Positions 36,756-45,810 are shown, counted from the first letter of the stretch. The stretch: 64,000 nt of DNA from Clostridia bacterium (GCA_017395685.1 JAFQOD010000039.1:16430-80429), one strand, 5' to 3'. Notes: generated from the letters alone by a model not told the origin. Numbers and translations: made by a program.

Positions 36756-37133
36756 AGAGGTTTCCTCCTTATTTTTTGTCAGGCATAGGTAGCCCGTTGT
36801 TTTAGTATCGCACATTTATATTAAAATTGCAAGCATAATTTTTCATTCTGCCGTACATTTTGCCCTCTCTTTTCAATTTTTGTTCCGTTTTCTCCCATTT
36901 CGCAAAAAAATCGTAACCTTTTCCGGAGGGAAATGCATAATTTTTTCCCGAAAAATGCAAATTCGCCTCCAGCCCACCCAAATGATTACATTGTATTTTT
37001 ATTGTATTTTGGTCCGCATTTCCCATCAAAAAAGGGCGGAATGTCCCTTCTCCGGCGGGAAGCGGCCATCCCCCTTTCCGCCCCCGATCCGGGATGGATT
37101 TCTTCCTATATAATACAAGGCATTTATAAATAG
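36756..37133. other. Intergenic region upstream of the opp operon
   Basis: AT-richer DNA than the surroundings. Apart from the opp promoter (36804-36832) I see no gene; short open frames here have no ribosome sites or family features. Confidence 0.55.
36804..36832 (-). promoter_or_regulatory. Promoter of the opp operon
   Basis: TTGCAA (36827-36832), a 17-bp spacer and GATACT (36804-36809), about 48 bp before the oppA ATG. Confidence 0.55.
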
Positions 37134-37160
37134 AAAAACTGCGCCTTTCCAAAGGCGCAG
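37134..37160 (-). terminator. Terminator of the GNAT-fusion gene
   Basis: Perfect 10-bp stem CTGCGCCTTT / AAAGGCGCAG and TTTTT on the minus strand, 11 bases after the stop. Confidence 0.9.
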
Positions 37161-37170
37161 CCCCATTGAA

Positions 37171-38640
37171 TTACAGTTCCATTTTCAGTTCCATAAAATC
37201 TTCATAGATCCTCTCCAGCTTGAATCCGACATTCAGATACAGCCGCTGGGCGGGGGTATTGAAGCGGTTGACCCCAATCTCCAGTTTCTTTGCCCCGGCG
37301 GCCTTCAGAATATCGATGCCGTGGGCGAGCAGGATACGGCCGTAGCCCCGGCCCTGCAGCCGATGATCCACCTGCAGAAAATCCACATGATATTCCTTTT
37401 TCTTTTCATTGATGGTCAGGGCGATGATGCCCACCGCCAGCCCATGATCCTTGAGCATATACACCGGGTGCCGCCGGGCCAGGGAAACGGCCACGCAGGT
37501 CTTGGCGTCGGGCACATAGGAATACTGGGCCTGGGTGATTTCCACCCCCATGGCGTCCCATACGTTTTTGCCGGTAATCTTTACCAGCTCCGGCTGATCC
37601 GGATAGGCCCGGGTGTACTGCCAGAAGCGGCGCAGCTCCATAGGGAAAGCACACCAGCCCGTCTGGGGCTCCCGGCGCATGGTGAAATCCCGGTTGCACA
37701 GGATCACCCAGCTCATCTTCTCATCAAAATTGAAATAGATCCTCAGCCAGTTGCCCAGCATGCCGGGAAATACATCCGCATGATAGATTTCCCCCATCCG
37801 GCAAAAGCCCAGGCCGTTGTAATCCCGCTTCACCCTGAGGGCCAATTGCAGCACCCGCCGGGATAAGAGCCGTCCCTCCGCAAGGGCCCGGGCCAGCTTA
37901 TGCATATCCGAAAGGGTGGTGGTAAAGGCATGGGCGGGGGCCAGATTGGGCACCGATACCAGGGTGGTTTCCCCCATGCAGGCAAATAAATCCACAGTGG
38001 CGTCATTCCCCGGCCGGGTATCGGCAAGGGAAAGGGGGGCAAAGATACGCTCCATCAGGTATTCCAGGGGCGTCATCCCCTGATGCCTTCTGAGGATTTC
38101 TGCAAGGAACCAGACGGCAGTTACATTGCCGTCCTCCTCCTGGCCAGGGGTGTGGATCAGCGGCAGGCCGGCCACATGCCGGTATACATCCGAAAATGCC
38201 GCATCCCGGGCCTTTTCCTCATATTCCCTGCGGTATTTTTCTTCATCGGAAAGGGCGGCATGATGGGGATCCTGCTGCAGGGCAGGCATGCGCACCTGAT
38301 ACAATTCGTCCGGAATGCCCGATTCCATCCTGAGAAGCTGGGCGATGGTGATCCTTTTCCCTTCCGGGTATTCGGGAATGAATTCACTGATTTTGTCGCT
38401 CAGGCGCAGCTTGCCCTGCTGAAAAAGATGCAGGAAGCACAGCGCCAGGAAAAATAAATCATGGGCGGACAGGCAGAACCGATCGGAAAACCGCAAGGGG
38501 CGCTGCTTTCCCGCATCCGCAAAGCCGTAGGCCTTTTCTGCGATGGGCCCCTCCCCATCCTCCATGCGGATCAGGGCGGATATATCCCATTTTTCCGCCA
38601 GCCGATCCATTTCTTTGATAAAATCCGGCTGATTTTTCAT
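37171..38640 (-). CDS. Degenerate beta-lactamase-like domain fused to a GNAT acetyltransferase
   Basis: Residues 1-340 of this 489-residue protein follow the serine beta-lactamase/class C fold (RFSDRFCLSAHDLFF, then ISEFIPEYPEGKRITIAQLL and MESGIPD). However, the catalytic SxxK tetrad reads S58-A-H-D61 and the YxN position is DGN, so hydrolase activity is probably lost. Residues 345-489 are a GNAT domain with acetyl-CoA motif VDHRLQGRGYGRILL and NRFNTPAQRLYLNVGF. The first part may be a binding module for cell-wall or peptide ligands. A ribosome site (AAGGAG) sits inside the end of the preceding GNAT gene, two bases upstream, so the pair is an operon. Confidence 0.82.
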   Translation of the reverse strand: MKNQPDFIKEMDRLAEKWDISALIRMEDGEGPIAEKAYGFADAGKQRPLRFSDRFCLSAHDLFFLALCFLHLFQQGKLRLSDKISEFIPEYPEGKRITIAQLLRMESGIPDELYQVRMPALQQDPHHAALSDEEKYRREYEEKARDAAFSDVYRHVAGLPLIHTPGQEEDGNVTAVWFLAEILRRHQGMTPLEYLMERIFAPLSLADTRPGNDATVDLFACMGETTLVSVPNLAPAHAFTTTLSDMHKLARALAEGRLLSRRVLQLALRVKRDYNGLGFCRMGEIYHADVFPGMLGNWLRIYFNFDEKMSWVILCNRDFTMRREPQTGWCAFPMELRRFWQYTRAYPDQPELVKITGKNVWDAMGVEITQAQYSYVPDAKTCVAVSLARRHPVYMLKDHGLAVGIIALTINEKKKEYHVDFLQVDHRLQGRGYGRILLAHGIDILKAAGAKKLEIGVNRFNTPAQRLYLNVGFKLERIYEDFMELKMEL

Positions 38641-38641
38641 A

Positions 38642-39664
38642 TTATCTCCTTAAATCAATGTTTTGAATCATAATAAGACAGGGATTGCCGGGATCCCACA
38701 ATTCGGGAATGCATTCCAGGGGCTGAAAGCCCTGGGAGAGATAAAATGCCCTTGTTCGGTCATATTGGGGATATCCAGCAGATGCATCCAAAGTTTTCAC
38801 CTGTAGATAGCGGATGCCGCAAGCCCGGCCATATTCCTTCATGGCATCCATCAGCTGCCGTCCAAGGCCCATTCCATGATATTCGGGACGAAGGCCCATA
38901 ACATAAATCTCGGCACTTTTCTCGAAATGCTGTTTTATCACCCCAAAGCCCAGGGCCTTTTCCCCGGAAAAAAGGGCAAAGAGGGGCATCTGCCTGGATT
39001 TTTCGATGTAATCCCGGGTGGCTTCCTCTATGCCGAACCAATCCGGCAGGGTGCGCAGCACAGCCTCCGCGATCATAGCCCGCTCATCCGGGCAGGATAC
39101 CTCCCGGCATTCCGGCCGGAAAAGAATATACTGCATTTCTTCCACCTGATCAGTGGTATATTTCAATTGGAACATATCCTTCTGGCAGAAGGCAAAGCCG
39201 CATTTTTCGATCACCCGCCGGGATTGAGGATTATTCACAAAATGGCATACGGTGACGGCATCCAGACGCAGCTGCTCAAAGCAGAAGCGGATCATCCGCC
39301 GCACCGCCTCGGGCATCAGGCCCTTTCCCCAATGCTCCCTGGAAAGCACATACCCGATTTCGCAGATGGCCAGATGCTGATACCGCTCATCCTTGTTGGC
39401 CCAGGAGCCGTGCAGACCGATCGAGCCAATCACCCTGCCCGTTTCCTTCAGCGTAAGGGCCAGCACATTCCTTTCCTCCATGAACATGCGGATCACCTCA
39501 CGGGTATCCTGAAGGGACTTGTGATGGGGCCATCCCGCCATCTCCCCCACTCCGGGAACGGAGGCATAGGCATACATATCCTGCTCATCGCTTTCCTGAA
39601 AGGGGCGCAGGATCAGCCGGTCTGTTTCCAGGATGGTATGGGATAAATCAATTTGCATCTTCAT
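38642..39664 (-). CDS. Protein with two GNAT acetyltransferase domains
   Basis: The 340-residue protein joins a RimJ/RimL-type GNAT (about 8-175; LETDRLILRPFQESDE, with acetyl-CoA loop EHWGKGLMPEAVRRM) to a second GNAT (about 190-335; LRPEYHGMGLGRQLMDAM and RAFYLSQGFQPLE). RimJ-like enzymes acetylate N-terminal amines or antibiotics. The target is unknown. GGAGG precedes ATG 39664. It is the first gene of a pair with the beta-lactamase/GNAT fusion. Confidence 0.88.
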   Translation of the reverse strand: MKMQIDLSHTILETDRLILRPFQESDEQDMYAYASVPGVGEMAGWPHHKSLQDTREVIRMFMEERNVLALTLKETGRVIGSIGLHGSWANKDERYQHLAICEIGYVLSREHWGKGLMPEAVRRMIRFCFEQLRLDAVTVCHFVNNPQSRRVIEKCGFAFCQKDMFQLKYTTDQVEEMQYILFRPECREVSCPDERAMIAEAVLRTLPDWFGIEEATRDYIEKSRQMPLFALFSGEKALGFGVIKQHFEKSAEIYVMGLRPEYHGMGLGRQLMDAMKEYGRACGIRYLQVKTLDASAGYPQYDRTRAFYLSQGFQPLECIPELWDPGNPCLIMIQNIDLRR

Positions 39665-39691
39665 TTAGGTTCATCCTCCGGGGTTAATTCG

Positions 39692-39711
39692 GAATTCGGA
39701 ATGCGAAATTC
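39692..39711. repeat. Dispersed 20-bp repeat, copy B
   Basis: Exact copy of the sequence at 8496-8515, here extended by additional AATTCGGAATT-like units on both sides. Confidence 0.65.
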
Positions 39712-39809
39712 GGAATTTTTCATCAATTCTTTTCTCCTGCCATCCTCGGGGAAACCCTCCGACAGGATGATGATCAGTATCGTCCCGAACAGGCTTTCTT
39801 GGAGGGGGA

Positions 39810-39850
39810 CGGGGGAACCGTTCTTTGGTCTCCAAAGAATGGTTCCCCCG
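39810..39850. terminator. Long hairpin after the ABC exporter operon
   Basis: Nineteen-base arms CGGGGGAACCGTTCTTTGG with one G-U pair and a 3-base loop, 8 bases beyond the exporter stop. There is no U-tract; the form is similar to the other long intergenic hairpins. Confidence 0.55.
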
Positions 39851-39858
39851 CATTTTTC

Positions 39859-41703
39859 TTAATCGTTCCCTGCCAGGATTTCCATGGCCTGTTCTTCCTG
39901 GAACTGGTTGGTATAGAGATTGTAGTAGGCGCCCCGCAGCCGGAGCAGCTCCTGATGGGTGCCCATTTCCTTGATTTTTCCGTCATCGATCACCAGGATG
40001 CGATCGGCAGTGCGGATGGTGGAAAGGCGATGGGCAATGATGAAGGAGGTGCGCCCGGTGAGCACCTTCGATATGGCATGCTGGATGATCTGCTCGGTCT
40101 GGGTATCCACAGAGGAGGTTGCCTCATCCAATACGAAGATCCGGGGATCCGCCAGAATGGCCCGGGCAAAGGAAATTAGCTGCTTTTCACCGGTGGACAG
40201 GCGGTTTCCACCCTCGCCCACATCGGTATCATATCCCTTCTCCATTTTCAGGATGAAGGGCTCTGCATTGACCATGCGGGCCGCATTTTCGATTTCTTCA
40301 TCGGTGGCATCCAGCCGTGCATAGCGGATGTTATCCCGAATGGTGCCGGAAAAGAGCCGGGGCTCCTGCAGCACATAGCCAAGATTGGATTGCAGCCACA
40401 GCTGGCTGCGCTTTTTGTAATCCACGCCGTCGATGAGGATTTCCCCGGCAGTGGGCTCATAAAAGCGGCATACCAGATTGACCACCGTGGATTTGCCGGC
40501 GCCGGTGGGGCCAACCAGGGCAATGGTTTCCCCGGCCTTGACGGTAAGGTTGAAATCGGAGAGCACCTTTTCCCCCTCTTTATACTGGAAATCCACATGG
40601 GAAAATTCAATATCCCCGTGGAGTGCAGGCCAGTTTTCCTTCTTGGGATGGAAATTATCGCCGAATTCCGCCTCCACTTCGGGGGAATCGATGATATCCG
40701 GCTCCGTTTCCAGCAGGGTCATTACCCTCTCGGCAGCGGCCTGGGCGGATTGCATTTCGGCAAACACATTGGCGATATTCCGGATGGGCTCAAAAAACTG
40801 CACGGTGTAATTGACAAATACCTGCAATACGCCCAGCGTCATGCCGCCGATGAGCACCTCATTGCCCCCCTTCCACAGGGCATAGGCCGTGGCAATGGAG
40901 CCGACGGCCACCACGATGGGCAGATATACAGCAGAAAGGGAGGCCGCCCGGACGGAGGAGCGCTTCATGGAATGGGTAAGGGCGGTGAATTCTTCCATGT
41001 TCATCTCTTCCCGCACCAGGGTCTTGGTGGTCTTGGCGCCCATGATGCCTTCATTGAAGGCGCCGGTAATCTTGCTGTTGGTTTTGCGCACGGCGCGGTA
41101 GGATTTGAGGATCTTCTGCTGGAACCACCAGGAGATAACCCCCAGGGGCGGCACCACCAGAATGACCACCAGCGCCATCTTCCAATTGAGCAGGAACATG
41201 GTAATGCTGCTGGCCACGATCATCACCGCGCCCCATACCAGATCCAATAGCGACCAGCCAATGGTTTCCGCCAGGCGCTGGGTATCGGAGGTCATGCGGC
41301 TCATCAGATAGCCCACCGGCATCCGGTCATAATAGGAAAAGGGCAGCTCCTGCAATTTGCGGAAGGCCTTTTTGCGGATGGTGTAGCATACCCCCACCTC
41401 AATCTTGCCCCCCAGATACAGGAAGCGGAAAATGGTGAATACCTGCACCGCCAGGATCAGCAGATAGACCCCGATGAATACGGGCAGCCCGTCGGTGCCG
41501 CCGGGATGATTGAGATTGGGGATGAAATTGTCAATGGCATAGCTGGTCATCAGCGGGAAGATTACATCGCAGCCCGCAGATAAGGCCATATAGCCAAATA
41601 GCCGGTATAAATCAATATGATATTCCTTGGCATGGCGCAGAATCTTTTTCCAGAGCGAAAGATCAAATCGTTTGGTATAATCCTGCTCTTCAAACTGTTG
41701 CAT
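39859..41703 (-). CDS. Heterodimeric ABC exporter, canonical-ATPase subunit (BmrD/TM288-like)
   Basis: The 614-residue half-transporter has a six-helix membrane domain (about 30-330) and a nucleotide-binding domain. Walker A is GPTGAGKST, and Walker B is IFVLDEATSS with the catalytic Glu present. The ABC signature is altered to LSTGEKQ. In heterodimeric exporters the canonical Walker B and the altered signature are found in one subunit, exactly as here. It overlaps the partner gene by 14 bp. It probably exports drugs or hydrophobic compounds. Confidence 0.93.
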   Translation of the reverse strand: MQQFEEQDYTKRFDLSLWKKILRHAKEYHIDLYRLFGYMALSAGCDVIFPLMTSYAIDNFIPNLNHPGGTDGLPVFIGVYLLILAVQVFTIFRFLYLGGKIEVGVCYTIRKKAFRKLQELPFSYYDRMPVGYLMSRMTSDTQRLAETIGWSLLDLVWGAVMIVASSITMFLLNWKMALVVILVVPPLGVISWWFQQKILKSYRAVRKTNSKITGAFNEGIMGAKTTKTLVREEMNMEEFTALTHSMKRSSVRAASLSAVYLPIVVAVGSIATAYALWKGGNEVLIGGMTLGVLQVFVNYTVQFFEPIRNIANVFAEMQSAQAAAERVMTLLETEPDIIDSPEVEAEFGDNFHPKKENWPALHGDIEFSHVDFQYKEGEKVLSDFNLTVKAGETIALVGPTGAGKSTVVNLVCRFYEPTAGEILIDGVDYKKRSQLWLQSNLGYVLQEPRLFSGTIRDNIRYARLDATDEEIENAARMVNAEPFILKMEKGYDTDVGEGGNRLSTGEKQLISFARAILADPRIFVLDEATSSVDTQTEQIIQHAISKVLTGRTSFIIAHRLSTIRTADRILVIDDGKIKEMGTHQELLRLRGAYYNLYTNQFQEEQAMEILAGND

Positions 41704-43513
41704 AGCCGGATTTTTCCTCCTTGAATTCTTCTTCCAGGGCGGATTGAATGTTGAAAATCTTGCTGTACAGGCCGTCGGAACGGATCAGTTCCTCATGGGT
41801 GCCCTGCTGGGAAATGCGGCCGTCCTCGATCACCAGGATCAGATCGGCCTGGGAAAGGGTGACTACCCGATGGCTGATGATGATGGTGGTGGTATCCTGG
41901 CTGCGCTTTTTCAAGGCAGCCCGGATCTGGGCGTCGGTTTCCGTATCCACGGCGGAAAGGCTGTCATCAAAGACCAGGATATCATTCTCCTTCATCAGGG
42001 TGCGGGCAATGGCCACCCGCTGCTTCTGGCCGCCGGAGAGGGTGACGCCCCGCTCACCCACCACGGTATCAAAGCCCTTATCGCTTTCCAGGATGAACTG
42101 CTTGGCGGCGGCGTCGGATACCGCCTGATCGATGGCCTCCTCGGAGGGATTGCGCACGGCAATGCCCACATTTTCCTTCAGCGTCTTGGAATAGAGGAAG
42201 GGCTCCTGCAGGACCAGGCCCACCCGGGAGCGCAGATAGCTTCGGTCAATTTTGTTGATGGGGGTATCCCCGATGCGGATTTCCCCCGCATTGGGCTCAA
42301 ACAAGCGCTGGATCAGATGCACCAGAGAGGATTTGCCGCTGCCGGTGGCGCCCAGGATGGCCACGGTTTTGCCGGCAGGGATGGTAAAATGCATATCCTT
42401 CAGCACATCCCGGCCCGATTCATAGCCGAATGTGACGTGATCAAATACGATATCCCCCTTGAGGGAGGGGCGAATGGCGTCCGGCTCTTCCGGCTCCGCA
42501 GGCTGGCGCAGAATTTCATCAATACGATCCAGCGCCACGGCAGATTTGCCCGCATCGGACAGGATGCGGCCCAGCTGCCGGATGGGCCAGAGCAGCTTCC
42601 AGATATAAGAGGTGAAAATGATCATAGTGCCGATGGTGATCTCCCCCCGGATGGCGAAGAACACACAGGCCAGCAGCGTCAGCATGGATTGGATCATGCT
42701 CAGCGCATCGGAGGTGGACCAATATACCGCCAGCAGATTGCACAGCTTGAAGGTCTTTTTCCGGTAATCGAAGCTTACCTTTTCAAACTTTTCCACTTCG
42801 TATTCCTGCTGGCCGAAGGCGCGCACTACCCTCACGCCCGTGAGATTTTCCTGCAGCACGGCGCTCATCTTGCCCTCCGCTTCATCGGAGAGGCGGAAAT
42901 TCTTGATCACCCATTTGAAGAAAAGATAGGCGAACAGGAAAAGCCCGGGGATCATGATCATGCTGATCAGGGTGATTTTCACATTTTCCCGGAACAGATA
43001 GAAAAGGGCAAAGCTGATCATCATCACCGCATTGACGATGGACATCATCTGCATGGCCAGAAATCTTCTCACCGTTTCCACGTCGGATGTGCACCGCTGC
43101 ACCAGATCCCCCGTTTCCGCCTTCACATGATAGGCAAAGGGCAGCTTCTGGATATGGGAATAGAGCCTTTCCCGCAGCGTCAGGGATACATTTTCCCCGG
43201 CCACGGATTGGGCCCGGCCCTTGCAGAAGGCGAATACGCCGTTGATCAGATTGAGCGCCACCAGGGCGATGCCCACAATCCACAGATTGCGGGCCATAAA
43301 TTCCGGCCCGCCCAGCTGATCCACCCAGGCATTGATAAAATCGGGCATGCGGCTTTCCTTGCCCTGCAGATAATAATCCAGCGTTTCCGCCAGCACAATG
43401 GGCGTGATAAAATCAATAATGACGGTAAAGACGGTGCACAAAAGCGCCGCCAGGAAGAACCACTTATTGGCCCCCAACAGCTTCCCCAACAGGCGAAGCT
43501 TGCGATTATGCAT
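41690..43513 (-). CDS. Heterodimeric ABC exporter, degenerate-site subunit (BmrC/TM287-like)
   Basis: The 607-residue half-transporter has six helices and an ATPase domain. Walker A is GATGSGKSS, the signature is the standard LSGGQKQR, and Walker B is ILVFDDSLSA, where Asp replaces the catalytic Glu. This is the hallmark of the non-hydrolytic site contributed by the BmrC/TM287-type partner. I chose ATG 43513 (MHNRKLRLLGKLL), 9 bases after AAGGAGG. It is preceded by a long leader with its own promoter, a small ORF and a terminator. Confidence 0.93.
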   Translation of the reverse strand: MHNRKLRLLGKLLGANKWFFLAALLCTVFTVIIDFITPIVLAETLDYYLQGKESRMPDFINAWVDQLGGPEFMARNLWIVGIALVALNLINGVFAFCKGRAQSVAGENVSLTLRERLYSHIQKLPFAYHVKAETGDLVQRCTSDVETVRRFLAMQMMSIVNAVMMISFALFYLFRENVKITLISMIMIPGLFLFAYLFFKWVIKNFRLSDEAEGKMSAVLQENLTGVRVVRAFGQQEYEVEKFEKVSFDYRKKTFKLCNLLAVYWSTSDALSMIQSMLTLLACVFFAIRGEITIGTMIIFTSYIWKLLWPIRQLGRILSDAGKSAVALDRIDEILRQPAEPEEPDAIRPSLKGDIVFDHVTFGYESGRDVLKDMHFTIPAGKTVAILGATGSGKSSLVHLIQRLFEPNAGEIRIGDTPINKIDRSYLRSRVGLVLQEPFLYSKTLKENVGIAVRNPSEEAIDQAVSDAAAKQFILESDKGFDTVVGERGVTLSGGQKQRVAIARTLMKENDILVFDDSLSAVDTETDAQIRAALKKRSQDTTTIIISHRVVTLSQADLILVIEDGRISQQGTHEELIRSDGLYSKIFNIQSALEEEFKEEKSGYATV

Positions 43514-43606
43514 TGGTTTTTTCCTCCTTAACAATACGGTCGAAAGGTGCACAGATTGCTTTTTTCCCGCTTCCCCGGCCCCCCTCCGGGAAATAGGGAT
43601 ATATGC

Positions 43607-43638
43607 AAAAAGGCCACCGGCGTCTGCAGCCGGTGACC
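43607..43638 (-). terminator. Attenuator terminator ahead of the ABC exporter
   Basis: GGTCACCGGC and GCCGGTGGCC form a 10-bp stem (one G-U) with a 7-base loop and TTTTT. It lies between the leader ORF and the exporter gene. Confidence 0.88.
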
Positions 43639-43661
43639 TGAAGAACCATAGCGAAAAAAAT

Positions 43662-43769
43662 TTATGCCAATTCAGGCACTGCTATATTCAGGCGGCCGCA
43701 AGCAAACAAAGAAACGGTATTTTTTCCATACCCCTGGCATGCATTACGATTGAAGTTTACGATGGTCAT
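43662..43769 (-). CDS. 35-residue leader peptide of the ABC exporter operon
   Basis: A strong AAAGGAGG lies 8 bases before ATG. The peptide starts MTIVNFNRNACQGYGKNTV, has Cys at 11 and 24, and ends AVPELA before TAA. The position between promoter and terminator and the alternative pairings indicate a regulatory leader peptide like BmrB of Bacillus subtilis, where ribosome stalling by translation inhibitors allows read-through into the exporter. It has no signal peptide or transmembrane segment; an exported peptide substrate is a less likely alternative. Confidence 0.7.
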   Translation of the reverse strand: MTIVNFNRNACQGYGKNTVSLFACGRLNIAVPELA

Positions 43770-43811
43770 TGCTGCGGCCTCCTTTCTTTGTTAATTTTTG
43801 ATACCTTTGCC

Positions 43812-43840
43812 AGTATACCTGCATTCCGGCAGGTTGTCAA
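43812..43840 (-). promoter_or_regulatory. Promoter of the leader-exporter operon with inverted repeat in the spacer
   Basis: Consensus TTGACA, 17-bp spacer, TATACT. The spacer contains ACCTGC-CGGAAT-GCAGGT, a possible operator. Confidence 0.82.
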
Positions 43841-43859
43841 CCATTTTTTTCAAATTTCT

Positions 43860-44693
43860 TTATCCCATGAAGGGCAGGGAAACGGGGGGCAGCCCGCCCC
43901 ATCCCGTCAGCTGCAGGGCAATCACCACGGCCCCCAGAATGAATACATACAGGGCGAACCAGCGGAAGGAAATGCGGTTGATCAATTTCAGCATATACCG
44001 GATGGCCAGATAGCCGCTGACGGCGGAAAGCACCACGCCCACCAGGACGGGCAAAAGATTTTCGGACAGGAATTGGAAGGCCCCTGCTTCGTAGGCGCTC
44101 TTTCCCTCCATCAGCAGGCTTCCCAGAATAGCCGGGGCACTCATCATGAAGGAAAATTTTGCCGCTGTTTTCCTGGAAAGGCCGCTGGCCACGCCGCCAA
44201 GGAGGGTGGATCCGCTGCGGCTCACCCCGGGCATCAGCGCCACCGCCTGCATGGCCCCCATGGAAAGGGCATGGCGCAGCCCCGCCTGATCGCCGCCCCG
44301 GGCATGCCGGCCCCGGGCGCTGAGATGCTCCGCAATCATAAGGAAAATGCCGGTGATAATGAAGGCAATGCCCAGGAAGCCGCTGCCGAAAAAGGCATCC
44401 ACATCCGCCACCAGCGCCACAAAAAGCGCCGGCAGAGAGGCCAGGAAAAGCAGCCCCAGGGTCTTGGATTTAAAGGGGTTTTTCAGAATGCCCCACCAAT
44501 CCTCCCAGAAAACCACGATAACGGCAATCAGCGTGCCCGCATGCAGCAGCACGGAAAGCAGCAGCATTTCGCTGCCCTCCCCGGAAAGGCCCATCAGATG
44601 CTGGCAAAGTTCCAGATGCCCGCTGGAGGAAATGGGCAGAAATTCCGCCAGGCCCTGAAGAATGCCCAGCACGGCCGCCTGAAATACATTCAT
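43860..44693 (-). CDS. uppP: Undecaprenyl-diphosphatase
   Basis: UppP (BacA) dephosphorylates undecaprenyl diphosphate to recycle the lipid carrier of peptidoglycan and confers bacitracin tolerance. The 277-residue membrane protein has both signatures: GLAEFLPISSSGHL (E17 and the SSSGH near 22-26) and PGVSRSGSTLLGG. It follows the YitT gene by 40 bp, so they may be co-transcribed. Confidence 0.97.
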   Translation of the reverse strand: MNVFQAAVLGILQGLAEFLPISSSGHLELCQHLMGLSGEGSEMLLLSVLLHAGTLIAVIVVFWEDWWGILKNPFKSKTLGLLFLASLPALFVALVADVDAFFGSGFLGIAFIITGIFLMIAEHLSARGRHARGGDQAGLRHALSMGAMQAVALMPGVSRSGSTLLGGVASGLSRKTAAKFSFMMSAPAILGSLLMEGKSAYEAGAFQFLSENLLPVLVGVVLSAVSGYLAIRYMLKLINRISFRWFALYVFILGAVVIALQLTGWGGLPPVSLPFMG

Positions 44694-44733
44694 AAATGAT
44701 TGATTTCCTTTCTGCAGGCGAAATGCGCCCGCA

Positions 44734-45618
44734 TTATTCCCCGGTCAGATTGGAAAATCCCTCGCCCAGTGTTTCATGGGTATCGGTGATGAAAACGAAG
44801 GCCTTTTCATCCTCTTCCCGGACAATGCGCTTCACCGGCACCACTTCCGTACGGGATACCACGCTGATCAGCACGCCCCGCTTTTCCCCGCTGTAGGCGC
44901 CGATGCCGGAAAGGATGGTGGCCCCCCGCTCCAGTTCATCCATGATGCGGCGGGCAATTTTTTCATGATGATTGGAAATGATGAAGCAGGCCTTGGCAGA
45001 GCCCATGCCCGCCAGCACCAGATCCACCGCCTTGGCGGAAACGAAAATGCAGATCAAGGCATACAGGGCGGCCCTTGCGCTCATGGTGAAGGCCGCCGCC
45101 AGAATGACGATGCAGTCCACAATAAACAGGAAAGTGCCCACCGTGATAAAGGGGATGCGCTTATTCACCATCCGTGCGATCATATCCGATCCGCCGGTGG
45201 TGGCGCCGCCCCTGAGAATCAGCCCCAGGCCCACGCCCAGCACCACCGCACCATACACAGAACCCAGCAGCACTCCATCCGGATCTTCGGGATTGGCCAG
45301 CGGGGGCAATTTAATCAGGTCAATGGCCAGGGAGAAAAGCACCATAGCTACAAAGGAGCGGATCACAAAGGTGCGCCCCATGGCCCTGTAGCCAATCAGA
45401 AACAGGGGCAGATTCAGCAGCAGGCTGGTCACGCCCACCGGCACCCCGAACAGATAATTGAGGATAGTGGCAACGCCGGTCAATCCCCCCGGCGCAATAT
45501 TATTGGGCACCAGAAATAAAGGATAGGCGGCGCCGCCGATAATGCTTCCCAGCACGATCAGGGTATAGGCCCGGAGCGGTTCATGCTGCTTAAAGGGCTT
45601 CATCAAGGCTTGGAACAC
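44734..45618 (-). CDS. YitT family membrane protein (DUF161/DUF2179)
   Basis: The protein of about 294 residues has five to six membrane helices. It begins near RAYTLIVLGSIIGGAAYPLF and includes NNIAPGGLTGVATILNYLFG and RGGATTGGSDMIARMV. The C-terminal cytosolic DUF2179 domain reads RGATILSGIGAYSGEKRGVL. The family is widespread in Firmicutes and its substrate is unknown. I take GTG 45618 because AAGGGGAA lies about 6 bases upstream; ATG 45603 is an alternative. Confidence 0.88.
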   Translation of the reverse strand: MFQALMKPFKQHEPLRAYTLIVLGSIIGGAAYPLFLVPNNIAPGGLTGVATILNYLFGVPVGVTSLLLNLPLFLIGYRAMGRTFVIRSFVAMVLFSLAIDLIKLPPLANPEDPDGVLLGSVYGAVVLGVGLGLILRGGATTGGSDMIARMVNKRIPFITVGTFLFIVDCIVILAAAFTMSARAALYALICIFVSAKAVDLVLAGMGSAKACFIISNHHEKIARRIMDELERGATILSGIGAYSGEKRGVLISVVSRTEVVPVKRIVREEDEKAFVFITDTHETLGEGFSNLTGE

Positions 45619-45810
45619 AGGAAATTCCCCTTTCCCCCGGATTTTTATATCTAAGGTAATTTCGCTTATTTGATGGAATTTTCCTTCCTTCAGCACCTCT
45701 TTTTTTCATTTTTTCCTACCCGGAACAGCATTGGACTTTTGCCCCGGTGATATGCTATAATATTTTTCCGGGCGATATGCCGCCCCAATGAAAAAAGCGA
45801 GGATCTACAC

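Larger units (their letters stand above)
43514..43840 (-). promoter_or_regulatory. Attenuator leader of the ABC exporter operon
   Basis: The leader runs from an excellent promoter (TTGACA 43835-43840, 17 bp, TATACT 43812-43817) through a 35-codon ORF and an intrinsic terminator (43607-43638) to the exporter start at 43513. Three mutually exclusive pairings are visible on the minus strand. First, GGCCGCA next to the leader start (43773-43779) pairs with TGCGGCC (43694-43700). Second, GGCCGCC (43691-43697) pairs with GGTGGCC in the terminator's 3' arm (43612-43618). Third is the terminator itself. The promoter spacer also holds the inverted repeat ACCTGC/GCAGGT. Confidence 0.72.

Noticed and set aside
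36802..37152. 116-codon gene upstream of the opp operon
   Set aside because: It overlaps the opp promoter, has no ribosome site and no recognisable motif.
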